Positions 17,097 to 24,954 of a stretch of 64,000 nt of DNA are shown here, in pieces. The stretch covers positions 21,955 through 85,954 of the forward strand of contig JAPSHX010000003.1 of the NCBI GenBank assembly GCA_031179305.1, given 5' to 3'. The stretch is from Paenarthrobacter sp. GTDB taxonomy: Bacteria; Actinomycetota; Actinomycetes; Actinomycetales; Micrococcaceae. A program made the translations under genes and the position numbers. The notes below the pieces were generated by a model, which was not told the origin of the DNA, searched no databases, and was given only the letters and a program-made list of their open reading frames with translations. Each line of letters starts with the position of its first letter. Positions within the stretch are counted from its first letter, which is position 1.

Positions 17097-18265
17097 TAGA
17101 GGGTGATCTCCGGGATGTCGATGGTGCGGCGCTCGGCGGAGGACTGCAGGCCGAGCTCGGCAAGCTGCACGCCGCGTGCTGCGGAGAGCAAGCCGAAGCG
17201 GTGCTCGCGGCCAGCAACGACGTCGCGCAGGAATTCTTCCCACTGCAGCTTGAAGCCGTTGTCCAGTTCAGCGTTGGCGGGAACTTCCTGCCACTGGCTG
17301 CGGAAGGATTCGGTGACGGGGAGGTCCGGGTTCCAGACGGGCTTGGGGGTGTGGGCACGCTGCTGCGCAACGCACTTGTTCAAACCGGCGACGGCGGAAC
17401 CGTGCGTACCGTCGATCTGGAACTCAACCAGTTCGTCGCGGTAGACGCGGACGGCCCACGAGGAGTTGATCTGGCCGATGACGTCGTCGCCGCCCGGGGT
17501 TTCGAGTTCGAAGATGCCGTAGGAAGCGTCGTCAGCTGTGGCCTTGTATTCCTTTCCGGCCTCGTCCCAGCGGGCGGGGATGTGCGTGGCGGTCTTGGCG
17601 TTGACGCTCTTGACCTTGCCGATGATGCCTTCCAGAACATAGTTCCAGTGGCAGAACATGTCCGTGGTCATTCCGCCGCCGTCTTCCTTGCGGTAGTTCC
17701 AGGACGGACGCTGTGCCGCCTGCACGTCGCCTTCGAAGACCCAGTAGCCGAACTCGCCACGGATGGAGAGGATGCGGCCAAAGAAGCCTTCGTCCACCAG
17801 GCGGCGGAGCTTGACCAAGCCGGGGAGGTACAGCTTGTCGTGCACGACGCCCGCAGTGACACCGGCTTCCTTGCCGATCTGTGCCAGCTCGATGGCTTCT
17901 TCAAGAGTTTCTGCCGTGGGCTTCTCCGTGAAGATGTGCTTGCCGGCGCGCATGGCCTTCTTCAGGGTGGCGGCGCGGAGGCTGGTCATGGAGGCGTCAA
18001 AGACGATGTCCACGGTGGGATCGGCGATGACGGCGTCGAGATCCGTGGTCCATTCGGAAACCTTGTGGAGTTCGGCTAGTTCGCGGATCTTGGCTTCATT
18101 GCGGCCAACGAGGATCGGCTCGACCTGAACCTTGGTGCCGTCTTCCAGGGTGAAGCCGCCGGCGTCGCGGATGGGCAGGATGGAACGCAGCAAGTGCTGG
18201 CGGTAGCCCATACGGCCGGTGATGCCGTTCATGGCGATGCGGATCGTCTTTGTTTCGTAGCCCAT
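17096..18265 (-). CDS. Gfo/Idh/MocA family oxidoreductase
   Basis: ATG 18265 (MGYETKTIRIAMNGITGRMGYRQ, 389 aa) has GGAG seven bases upstream. An N-terminal Rossmann fold (NGITGRMGYRQHLLR), the family motif MRAGKHIFTEKPTAETLEEA (catalytic Lys in EKP) and a C-terminal beta-sheet domain are visible. It is first in the operon with the DUF993 and TIM-barrel genes and divergent from a LacI regulator with two operators in the gap. It probably oxidises a sugar or sugar derivative with NAD(P)+. The substrate is unknown; it does not obviously match characterised inositol or levoglucosan dehydrogenases by eye. Confidence 0.87.
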   Translation of the reverse strand: MGYETKTIRIAMNGITGRMGYRQHLLRSILPIRDAGGFTLEDGTKVQVEPILVGRNEAKIRELAELHKVSEWTTDLDAVIADPTVDIVFDASMTSLRAATLKKAMRAGKHIFTEKPTAETLEEAIELAQIGKEAGVTAGVVHDKLYLPGLVKLRRLVDEGFFGRILSIRGEFGYWVFEGDVQAAQRPSWNYRKEDGGGMTTDMFCHWNYVLEGIIGKVKSVNAKTATHIPARWDEAGKEYKATADDASYGIFELETPGGDDVIGQINSSWAVRVYRDELVEFQIDGTHGSAVAGLNKCVAQQRAHTPKPVWNPDLPVTESFRSQWQEVPANAELDNGFKLQWEEFLRDVVAGREHRFGLLSAARGVQLAELGLQSSAERRTIDIPEITL

Positions 18266-18327
18266 GTTTTCTCCAGTGCCTTGTGTGCCGGTCGCTCTGC
18301 GGTTGCCGGTGCTTGCAGTTCTTGATG

Positions 18328-18345
18328 TGGGAAAGCGCATTCCCG
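18328..18345. promoter_or_regulatory. LacI-family operator 1 of the sugar operon
   Basis: TGGGAAAGCGCATTCCCG is a near-perfect palindrome with a central GCGC, the classic LacI-family operator form. It lies about 63 bp upstream of the oxidoreductase start. The same motif recurs at 18378-18395 and 20382-20400. Confidence 0.78.
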
Positions 18346-18377
18346 CTGCAATCGATCATGCACCATGACGCGCCGCA

Positions 18378-18395
18378 TTGGCAAGCGCTTTCCCG
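18378..18395. promoter_or_regulatory. LacI-family operator 2 of the sugar operon
   Basis: TTGGCAAGCGCTTTCCCG repeats the operator pattern with an AAGCGCTT core, 50 bp centre-to-centre from operator 1 and upstream of the LacI gene. It probably gives autoregulation. Confidence 0.75.
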
Positions 18396-18462
18396 AAAAT
18401 GGTGGAAGACTGCCATAATTTTCTTAGCGCCAGTCCCGACGCTTGCAGAAAAGGAGGGCCCC

Positions 18463-19500
18463 GTGGCCGCCAGCACACTGAGTGAAGTTGCCCGATTGGC
18501 CGGGGTCTCCCTCGCCACCGCATCCCGGGTCCTGAACGGCTCGTCCCGAAAGCCAGCTGAGGACATCGCCGAGCGCGTCCGCGAAGCCGCCGACAAACTC
18601 GGCTACGTTCCCAACGCCCAGGCGCAGGCCCTGGCAAAATCGAGCTCGGGATTGATCGGCCTCATTGTTCATGACATTGCCGATCCCTACTTCTCAGCCA
18701 TCGCCCGCGGTGTCCAGGAAGCAGCCCGCCAGCAAAACCGCATGGTGTTGTTGGCCAGCACCTCCGGCGCCGCGCAGGACGAAAAAGAAGCAGTGGCCGC
18801 GTTCGCCGCCCGACGTGCCGACTCCATCGTGATCGCCGGTTCGCGCTCCGTGCGAGCCGAGGACAAGCAAGGCAACATTGAACTCGCCGCCGAATTGGAT
18901 CGATACTGCCGCAACGGCGGACATGTGGGGGTCGTGGGGCACCCGGTGGTTGGGGCCTCTACTACTGAGGGTTACCACGTGGTTGAAGTCCCCAATGAAG
19001 AGCTTGCCGCGGACCTCGCTGCGGAATTGGCCGCTACGCATGATGGTGAATTCCTCATCGTTGCGGGTCCCGAAGGTCTGTACACCTCCGACGACCGCGT
19101 CCGCGGTTTCCAACGGGGACTCGCAGACGCTGGCAGCCCCCCGGCGGAGATCATCCGCACCGGCTTCAACCGTGCCGGAGGATACGACGCCGGCCCCGCA
19201 CTCGCCAAGCGAATCAAAGCCTCCAAAGAACGGCTCTGCATCTTCGCAGTGAACGACGTTATGGCCATAGGCGTTACCGCTGCGCTCCGACCCGAAGGCG
19301 TATGGATTCCCCGGGATGCCACCATCGCGGGTTTTGACGACATTGAAACACTGCGCGACTTCCGCCCGGCCTTGTCCACGGTGCATCTGCCGTTGGAGGA
19401 CATCGGGCGCCTCGCCGCCGGAGACCCTGACACCCCGCCGGTCAGTGGCGCGGTGAAGCTGCGCCGGAGTACGGAAACCCCGGTGGAAACGCAGGTATGA
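18463..19500 (+). CDS. LacI-family transcriptional regulator of the sugar operon
   Basis: I use the GTG at 18463 (VAASTLSEVARLAGVSLATA, 345 aa), which follows AAGGAGG by five bases; the ORF track start at 18250 adds about 70 non-conserved residues. The HTH (STLSEVARLAGVSLATASRVLN) and hinge (NAQAQALAKSSSGLIGLIV) are typical, followed by a ligand domain with the LacI-type FAVNDVMAIGVTAAL and IAGFDDIETLRDFRPALSTV. Three matching operators in this locus are its likely targets. The effector should be an intermediate of the neighbouring pathway. Confidence 0.9.
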   Translation: MAASTLSEVARLAGVSLATASRVLNGSSRKPAEDIAERVREAADKLGYVPNAQAQALAKSSSGLIGLIVHDIADPYFSAIARGVQEAARQQNRMVLLASTSGAAQDEKEAVAAFAARRADSIVIAGSRSVRAEDKQGNIELAAELDRYCRNGGHVGVVGHPVVGASTTEGYHVVEVPNEELAADLAAELAATHDGEFLIVAGPEGLYTSDDRVRGFQRGLADAGSPPAEIIRTGFNRAGGYDAGPALAKRIKASKERLCIFAVNDVMAIGVTAALRPEGVWIPRDATIAGFDDIETLRDFRPALSTVHLPLEDIGRLAAGDPDTPPVSGAVKLRRSTETPVETQV

Positions 19501-19505
19501 CCGCC

Positions 19506-19553
19506 AAGGGTGCAAGGGTGCAAGGGTGCAAGGGTGCAAGGGTGCAAAGGTGC
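19506..19553. repeat. 8-bp tandem repeat (VNTR)
   Basis: Five perfect copies of AAGGGTGC and one variant (AAAGGTGC) directly follow the LacI stop codon. The repeat is intergenic and does not encode protein. It is likely to vary in copy number between strains by slippage. Confidence 0.9.
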
Positions 19554-19595
19554 CCCGGGAGCTCACAGTGATTCCCGCCGTCGGAGTAGCCAGCG

Positions 19596-20375
19596 CTAGT
19601 CTTCGCCCAAGGTGATCGTGTGCAGGAAAGCGGCGTCATTGAGGACGTTGTCCGGCAGGTCGTCCTCAACGAATTCCAGCATGATCTCCATATCCTTGCC
19701 GTTGCCGCGCAGGACATCGGTGACGGTCTGCCACAGCAGCTTTCGGTTCCTTAGCGGAAAGCGCTCAGCTTCGGGTCCCCATGAGAAACAGTGCACGCCA
19801 ACCAGATGCGGCAGGACTGCGTGGAGCGACTCAAGCGCCTGCTTGTCCGAAAGCCCGACGGCGGGCTGCCAGTAGGTGCCGACGTTGGGGTGTTTCACCC
19901 GGTTCAGTAAGTCGAGGGTGGTGGCGGGGGAGTCGGTAAGGGTGTTGCCGTGGTACTCGAAGGCGATAGCGATGCCGCGGTCGGCCGCCAGATCGGCAAT
20001 TCGCCGGGTGTCTTTGACCACCGCATCCCAGTGATCCTCATTGGCCTCGGCGGAGCCAAGTTCCCCGGCCCACACTCGGATCCTGGGAGCGCCCAGAGCT
20101 GTGGCAAGGTCCAACGCCCGCCCAAAATCGCCGAACGCGCCGCAGCGGTAGTAGGAGCCGAGCGAGAGGACGCTGAGCCCGGCCGCCACCGTGGCTTCCT
20201 TGGCGTGCGCAGCTGACTCGGAATCGCTGACGTGTACATCGGTACCCCACTCGATCCCGGCCAAGCCTGCGTCTGAAGAAATTCGGACCACATCGTCTAT
20301 CCCCTGCGAACGGAGAGTGACGGAACAGATGCCTGGCGTGAGGTCAGCCAGCGTAGTGAGGTCGATCATGGTCAC
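19596..20375 (-). CDS. Sugar phosphate isomerase/epimerase family protein
   Basis: The 259-aa TIM-barrel protein has LAGIEWGTDVHV, AIAFEYHGNTLTDSP (metal Glu), NVGTYWQPAVGLSDKQALE and EIMLEFVEDDLPDN (C-terminal Glu), as in the hydroxypyruvate-isomerase/IolE-like superfamily. The start is GTG 20375 or ATG 20369. A copy of the LacI operator ends only seven bases upstream, and no clear ribosome-binding site is seen, so the transcript may be short-leadered or leaderless. It converges on the LacI gene and probably belongs to the same catabolic regulon as the operon at 15-18 kb. Confidence 0.83.
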   Translation of the reverse strand: MTMIDLTTLADLTPGICSVTLRSQGIDDVVRISSDAGLAGIEWGTDVHVSDSESAAHAKEATVAAGLSVLSLGSYYRCGAFGDFGRALDLATALGAPRIRVWAGELGSAEANEDHWDAVVKDTRRIADLAADRGIAIAFEYHGNTLTDSPATTLDLLNRVKHPNVGTYWQPAVGLSDKQALESLHAVLPHLVGVHCFSWGPEAERFPLRNRKLLWQTVTDVLRGNGKDMEIMLEFVEDDLPDNVLNDAAFLHTITLGED

Positions 20376-20381
20376 AGGATA

Positions 20382-20400
20382 TCGGGAATGCGCTTACCCA
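20382..20400. promoter_or_regulatory. LacI-family operator 3, upstream of the second isomerase gene
   Basis: Read on the minus strand, TGGGTAAGCGCATTCCCGA matches operator 1 closely, with an identical GCGCATTCCCG half. It abuts the start of the isomerase gene at 19596-20375 and ties that separate transcript to the LacI regulator. Confidence 0.75.
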
Positions 20401-20513
20401 GTAAGGGCGTATCGCCTGTTGAACACATTTGTGCCGACTTCCGCCGTGCGCACCCCTTGAGCACCAAAGCCGCACCCGTTCCCTCCGTGCGCACCAGAGG
20501 TTACTGGTGCAAA

Positions 20514-20575
20514 GCGCGGAAAGTGCAGCGAACGCGCCAAGTCAGCCATGACAGTGACCGTGCACTTCCCCGCGC
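20514..20575 (-). terminator. Possible terminator of the GNAT gene
   Basis: GCGCGGAAAGTGCA (20514-20527) and TGCACTTCCCCGCGC (20561-20575) form a long imperfect stem directly after the acetyltransferase stop, with a large loop and only a TTTG tail on the minus strand. It is a weak candidate. Confidence 0.35.
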
Positions 20576-21138
20576 TACAGATTGATCCAGTACCGTCGGA
20601 TCGATTCGGTGACACCAAGCTCCGGGGCAAAACTCTCTGGAGTGCGGACGCTCTCAAGGACGCCTCCGCACGACTCGATGGTGCGGGCGGACGCCACATT
20701 GGGCTGCCTGCAAGTCACCAGGACGCGCTCCATTCCGAGCGTGAGTCCTTCTTCCATGGCACCCTTCAAGGCAAACTTGGCGAGTCCGTGGCCTCTTGCG
20801 CTTGGCCTTAATCCGTAGCCGATGTGTCCGCCCACTTCGGTCAGGTATTCGTTCGCGAGTGCGTGCCTCAGGCTGACGGAGCCCAGGTAGGCAGCATCCC
20901 GCACCACCCATATGGTGCTTTGCTTGGCCAACCCCTCGGGAGGCCGGAAGCTCTGCTTCGGCAATTCATGCAGTACTTCAACCCATTTCGCGAAGTCGCT
21001 GCTGTCGCGAAGATCCAAGTCGTATCTCGCTGCCACGAAGGCCGCAGAACCGTCTTGGTCCAAGGTTCCCCACTCGTCATAACTTTCCAGCCAGGAGGTA
21101 TGGAAGCTTGCCGACGGCTTAGTGAGCTTGTGAATCAT
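20575..21138 (-). CDS. GNAT-family N-acetyltransferase
   Basis: The 187-aa protein has the GNAT acetyl-CoA signature region IGYGLRPSARGHGLAKFALKGAM (Q/RxxGxG/A-type turn), and NVASARTIESCGGVLES is the usual C-terminal helix-strand. The closest style is the RimJ/RimL-like group of small-molecule or protein acetyltransferases with about 180 residues. It lies alone on the minus strand, 26 bp after the ArsR gene, possibly as read-through. The substrate is unknown. Confidence 0.82.
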   Translation of the reverse strand: MIHKLTKPSASFHTSWLESYDEWGTLDQDGSAAFVAARYDLDLRDSSDFAKWVEVLHELPKQSFRPPEGLAKQSTIWVVRDAAYLGSVSLRHALANEYLTEVGGHIGYGLRPSARGHGLAKFALKGAMEEGLTLGMERVLVTCRQPNVASARTIESCGGVLESVRTPESFAPELGVTESIRRYWINL

Positions 21139-21164
21139 TCGGTGAGCCTACTACGCCTGTTGAT

Positions 21165-21503
21165 TCAGGCCTCAGATGTGCTCGTTGACGGGCGGAGGGT
21201 GGTGCGCTTCCGGACCTCGCGCAACACCATCTGCTCGGGGCAGACAGTCGAGAGGAAGTCGCCGACTGAGAGGGCAAGCCGCTCGCCGACGAGTGAGTAC
21301 AGGATGCGATTGGCATCGCGCCGCTCCGCAATCAGGCCGGCCTGCCGGAGCACGCTCAAGTGACGGGAAATGGTGGGGCCCGTGGCGCTGAACCGCGCAG
21401 CGATCTCACCGGCAGCCAACTCGCCGTCCTTGAGGTCCTGCAGAATCTGCCGCCTTGTAGGGTGCGCAAGCGCAGCAAAGATGTCTGATGCCGTATCTGC
21501 CAT
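21165..21503 (-). CDS. ArsR-family transcriptional regulator
   Basis: The ATG at 21503 (MADTASDIFAALAHPTRRQILQ) gives 112 aa, the normal length for this family. The winged HTH (FSATGPTISRHLSVLRQAGLIAERRDANRILYSL) is complete. No cysteine pair typical of metal-sensing ArsR/SmtB proteins is present, so it is probably a non-metal member like the SdpR group. It is divergent from an NAD-epimerase-like gene with a perfect 8-bp-arm palindrome between them. Confidence 0.88.
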   Translation of the reverse strand: MADTASDIFAALAHPTRRQILQDLKDGELAAGEIAARFSATGPTISRHLSVLRQAGLIAERRDANRILYSLVGERLALSVGDFLSTVCPEQMVLREVRKRTTLRPSTSTSEA

Positions 21504-21510
21504 GTTTGCA

Positions 21511-21530
21511 ATATAGCACAACTGCTATAT
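21511..21530. promoter_or_regulatory. ArsR-family operator
   Basis: ATATAGCA-CAAC-TGCTATAT is a perfect 8-bp inverted repeat, AT-rich, between the divergent ArsR and NAD-epimerase-like genes. It begins eight bases upstream of the ArsR start, so it should autoregulate. Confidence 0.8.
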
Positions 21531-21570
21531 ACAGTTTAGCTTCATTGCTAATAAGCGAAGGAGCAAGAAT

Positions 21571-22503
21571 ATGCGTGTAGCCATTACCGGTGGAACCGGC
21601 TTTGTAGGGCGTCACTTGGCGGAGCGACTCAACAGTCCGGACACTGTTGTCATCTCCAGGCGGACGGGCGTGCAGATCAATGATGTGGATGCCTTGGCGG
21701 CTGCCTTCGCCGGCTGCGACGTAGTGGCGCATTGTGCCGGGATCAATCGGGAGATCGGCGACCAGACCTTCGATCGTGTACACGTCCATGGCACCCGGGC
21801 GGTCATTGAGGCGGCCCGACGAGCGGGCGTGCAGCGCATAGTAATGCTGAGCTTCCTCAGGGCCCGGCCTGACTGTGGCTCGGCCTACCACGAGACCAAG
21901 TGGGCGGCCGAGGAGCTCTTGCGGGAATCCGGCATCGAGCACACCATCCTCAAAGCGGGGATGATTTACGGCCTAGGCGACCATATGGTGGACCACGTCA
22001 CCCGCGCCGTGCGTACCTTTCCGATCTTCGCGACGGTGGGCTTTCACGAACGGACAGTTCGGCCGGTTCCAGTGGAAGAGGCTGTCAACGCATTGATTGC
22101 TGCCATGGAAGGCCGTGTCACCAGCCCTACTGTGACCCTACTTGGAGCCGAAGAACTTGAGCTGGGAACTGCTGTCCGGAGGATCGCGCGGCTTGCAGGT
22201 GGGCGGCCTCTGTACGTTCGGGCTCCAGTATGGGCAATCCGGGTGCTCGCGCAGCTAACGGAGTGGACCATGGTGGTGCCGCTCGTTGCCAAAGCACAAG
22301 CGCATATGCTCGCCGAAGGGGTTAGCGAACCCGCGCCCTTCGCGCCGGAGCTTCCGTTCGGACTGCGTCCCGCGCTCCCCTTCGACGACGAACGCATCAG
22401 AGCCGCGCTGCCCGAGGGGCGGTTCACGCTGAATGACCTCCGGATGATCCGAGGGTGGGTCGGGCGGCGTGCCAGCACGGGGCCGAGCCTGCACGCCCAC
22501 TAG
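21571..22503 (+). CDS. NAD(P)-dependent epimerase/NmrA-like atypical SDR protein
   Basis: The 310-aa protein has a Rossmann N-terminus (VAITGGTGFVGRHLAERLNS) and the atypical-SDR stretch GSAYHETKWAAEELLRESGIEHTILKAGMIYGLGDHM, where Y and K are candidate catalytic residues in YHETK. The pattern resembles the NDUFA9/NmrA-like group, which bind NAD(P) without always being enzymes. It is divergent from ArsR and shares its operator. Its last four bases overlap the LysR stop on the opposite strand. The metabolic role is unknown. Confidence 0.83.
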   Translation: MRVAITGGTGFVGRHLAERLNSPDTVVISRRTGVQINDVDALAAAFAGCDVVAHCAGINREIGDQTFDRVHVHGTRAVIEAARRAGVQRIVMLSFLRARPDCGSAYHETKWAAEELLRESGIEHTILKAGMIYGLGDHMVDHVTRAVRTFPIFATVGFHERTVRPVPVEEAVNALIAAMEGRVTSPTVTLLGAEELELGTAVRRIARLAGGRPLYVRAPVWAIRVLAQLTEWTMVVPLVAKAQAHMLAEGVSEPAPFAPELPFGLRPALPFDDERIRAALPEGRFTLNDLRMIRGWVGRRASTGPSLHAH

Positions 22504-23354
22504 TTCGACTTACTCAGTGTTCTGCCCATGATGGCCTGCGTGAGGGCATCGATGACCTCGGCATTGGCCAGGGGATTCCGGATCAGGGTGAAATCGACAT
22601 CACCTACAGGCGGCAGCCCGAACCGCTGCGTTATGACTTTCAGGTCCTCGGGCACCAGCGACGCCGGCATCACGGCAACTCCAATGCCGGCACGAACGGC
22701 TGCGAGCACTCCACTGATTTGCTTAGTGCTGCACGTAATCCGCCAGGTCCGGCCCTCGGCTTCCAGTGCATCAATGGCCAGCTTTCGGCTCAGGCTGGGC
22801 GCTGGGTAAGCGATCAAGGGGACAGGGGCTCCAGGTTCCAGTACGGTCTGCTCGACGCCCACCCACGCGAAGTTGTCGTGCCGGACCACAGTGCCTTCCT
22901 TCGCTCCAGCTACCCACTTCACGAACACCAGGTCCAGTTGGCCGGCATTGAGTCGCTTGTAGAGTTGGTCGCTTTGGCTGACGGTGAGCTCCAGGTTGAT
23001 CTGGGGATACAGTTGCCGGAACTCGCGAAGGATCCGGGGCAGCCCGGTGATGGCGAGGTCGTCTGCGGTGCCAAAGCGGAGGCGCCCTCGCATGGCCGAA
23101 CCGGAAAAGTAACGGGCGGCGGAGTCGTGGGCGGCGAGGATGCTGCGGGCAAAACCGGCCATGGCGTCGCCGTTGTCGGTGAGCCGGACCTCCCGCGTAT
23201 CGCGGGCAACCAGCACCCGCTTGGCAGCGGCCTCGAGCTTACGGACGTGCTGGCTGACGGTGGGCTGTGCGAGTCCGAGGCGTTCGGCAGCTTTGGTGAA
23301 ACTCAGCGTTTCTGCGACGGCCAAAAAGGAACGTAGCTGGACAGGTTCGAACAC
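22500..23354 (-). CDS. LysR-family transcriptional regulator
   Basis: The 284-aa protein has an N-terminal HTH (VQLRSFLAVAETLSFTKAAERLGLAQPTVSQHVRKLEAAAKRVL) and a C-terminal LysR substrate domain. It is divergent from the MFS transporter at 23521, the usual arrangement for a regulator and its target. The 166-bp gap holds the inverted repeat CATTGC-ATTCC-GCAATG. The effector is probably the transporter's substrate; its identity is unknown. Confidence 0.9.
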   Translation of the reverse strand: MFEPVQLRSFLAVAETLSFTKAAERLGLAQPTVSQHVRKLEAAAKRVLVARDTREVRLTDNGDAMAGFARSILAAHDSAARYFSGSAMRGRLRFGTADDLAITGLPRILREFRQLYPQINLELTVSQSDQLYKRLNAGQLDLVFVKWVAGAKEGTVVRHDNFAWVGVEQTVLEPGAPVPLIAYPAPSLSRKLAIDALEAEGRTWRITCSTKQISGVLAAVRAGIGVAVMPASLVPEDLKVITQRFGLPPVGDVDFTLIRNPLANAEVIDALTQAIMGRTLSKSN

Positions 23355-23412
23355 GGAACTCCTAAAGCGCAGGTCAGCGCCGGGCCGGAGTACTGCGCCG
23401 ATGAAGAGAGGT

Positions 23413-23429
23413 CATTGCATTCCGCAATG
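23413..23429. promoter_or_regulatory. Probable LysR binding site
   Basis: CATTGCATTCCGCAATG has perfect 6-bp arms around five bases, a T-N11-A-type dyad as expected for LysR-family sites, between the divergent LysR and MFS genes. Confidence 0.6.
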
Positions 23430-23520
23430 CTAGTTATAGGCGCAATACGCTTCCATAATTGCTGCTCGCAACCCTAGCGTTAAACGCATCCCACCGAAAC
23501 TCTCCATCCGAGGACTACCT

Positions 23521-24906
23521 TTGGCACCCCCACCGCCTTCAGCGGCAAACGTCAGCCAGCCCGTCATCGATTCCCTATCCGCACCTCAGCCCGCGGACAC
23601 CGTCACCCAGCCACTCGCCGTCGTGAGTGAAAAGCTGCCCTGGCGGTATACCTTCATCTCGCTAAAGGTCCCCAACTTCAGGATCTTCGCGATCGGCCAC
23701 TTCATCGCCGTGATCGCGATCTGGATGCAGCGCATCGCCCAAGATTGGATGGTGCTGCAGCTTTCCGGTTCCGTCACCGCCGTCGGAATTACCGTGGCAT
23801 TGCAGTTCATGCCCTCGCTTTTTCTTGGCCCTTGGGGCGGAATGATTGCCGACCGCTTTGCCAAGCGAAAGATCCTCATCATCTGCCAATCCGCGGCGGC
23901 TGTTCTCGCGGCCGCGTTGGCGGTGCTCTCCCTGAGCCAACGCGTCGAAGTGTGGCATGTGTACGTCATCGCCCTGCTTTTGGGCTTTGTGACGGTCCTG
24001 GACCAGCCGGCCCGGCAGGTTTTCGTCAACGAGCTTGTCGGTCCCAAGTACCTCCGGAATGCCATCAGCGTTAACTCCACGACGTTCCAACTCGGCGGAC
24101 TGATCGGTCCTGCCCTGGCCGGTGTCCTGCTCACAGCAGTGGGTGCCGGCTGGGCCTTCGCGGCGAACGCCGTGGCCTGCTGCTCCACTGTTGCCATGCT
24201 GATGATCCTCCGCAAGGACCAGTTGCACCTTAGCCAGCCGACTCCACGCAAGAAGGGAATGTTGCGTGAGGGACTCACGTATGCGCTCAGCAAGCCCACT
24301 ATTTACTGGCCGTGGTTGATGGCAGGCTTCGTGGCAGTTTTCGCCATGAGCCTGCCGGTGCTGCTGGCCGCGTTTGCGGATCACGTGTACGACGCCGGCG
24401 CCGGAGGCTACGGCCTGCTCAATGCGATGGTTGCGCTCGGTGCACTGATAGGCGCGGTGGCGTCCACCCGCCGTCGCCAGCTGCGGTTGCGGTCAGTGGT
24501 GACGTCGGCAGGGTTGTATGGGGTGATGCTCTGCGTGTCTTCGCTCATGCCAACAATGGTCTGGTTCAGCGTCACTATGGTCCTCGCCGGATTCTGGTGC
24601 CTTATGTTCCTTACCGCGGCCAACCAAATGGTGCAGACCAGCTCCAACATGAGCATCCGCGGCCGCGTCATGAGCCTGTATCTGGTGGTGCTGATCGGTG
24701 GGCAGGCAATCGGCGGCCCCATGATGGGCTGGCTCGCCGAGCATCTCGGCCCGCACCTGGCCGTCCTGATCTCGGGTGGCGTGCCGGCTATCGCGGCTGC
24801 GGTAGTCGCCGTCGTACTGGCCCGGAAGTCATCCCTGCACATCAAAGTGGACCTGCGCGATCGGCGTCGGGTCCTGCGGATCGTGCAGGAGCCTCAGACG
24901 GCTTAA
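23521..24906 (+). CDS. MFS transporter (DHA3-like exporter)
   Basis: The 461-aa protein starts at TTG 23521 with a GAGG-containing leader. It has a Pro/Ser-rich cytoplasmic N-terminus of about 45 residues and about 12 hydrophobic segments. WGGMIADRFAKRKILIICQS is the MFS motif A between helices 2 and 3, and DQPARQVFVNELVGPKYLRNAISVNS is typical of the enterobactin-exporter/DHA3 group. It is probably a drug or metabolite exporter regulated by the divergent LysR. A strong bidirectional terminator follows immediately. Confidence 0.88.
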   Translation: MAPPPPSAANVSQPVIDSLSAPQPADTVTQPLAVVSEKLPWRYTFISLKVPNFRIFAIGHFIAVIAIWMQRIAQDWMVLQLSGSVTAVGITVALQFMPSLFLGPWGGMIADRFAKRKILIICQSAAAVLAAALAVLSLSQRVEVWHVYVIALLLGFVTVLDQPARQVFVNELVGPKYLRNAISVNSTTFQLGGLIGPALAGVLLTAVGAGWAFAANAVACCSTVAMLMILRKDQLHLSQPTPRKKGMLREGLTYALSKPTIYWPWLMAGFVAVFAMSLPVLLAAFADHVYDAGAGGYGLLNAMVALGALIGAVASTRRRQLRLRSVVTSAGLYGVMLCVSSLMPTMVWFSVTMVLAGFWCLMFLTAANQMVQTSSNMSIRGRVMSLYLVVLIGGQAIGGPMMGWLAEHLGPHLAVLISGGVPAIAAAVVAVVLARKSSLHIKVDLRDRRRVLRIVQEPQTA

Positions 24907-24908
24907 CC

Positions 24909-24947
24909 AGGATGAAGCGCCCCCGACAGCCGGGGGCGCTTCATCCT
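24909..24947. terminator. Bidirectional terminator between convergent genes
   Basis: AGGATGAAGCGCCCCCG-ACAGC-CGGGGGCGCTTCATCCT is a perfect 17-bp stem with a 5-base loop, positioned three bases after the MFS stop and seven bases before the opposing stop. It serves both convergent transcripts. Confidence 0.85.
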
Positions 24948-24954
24948 GCGCGGG

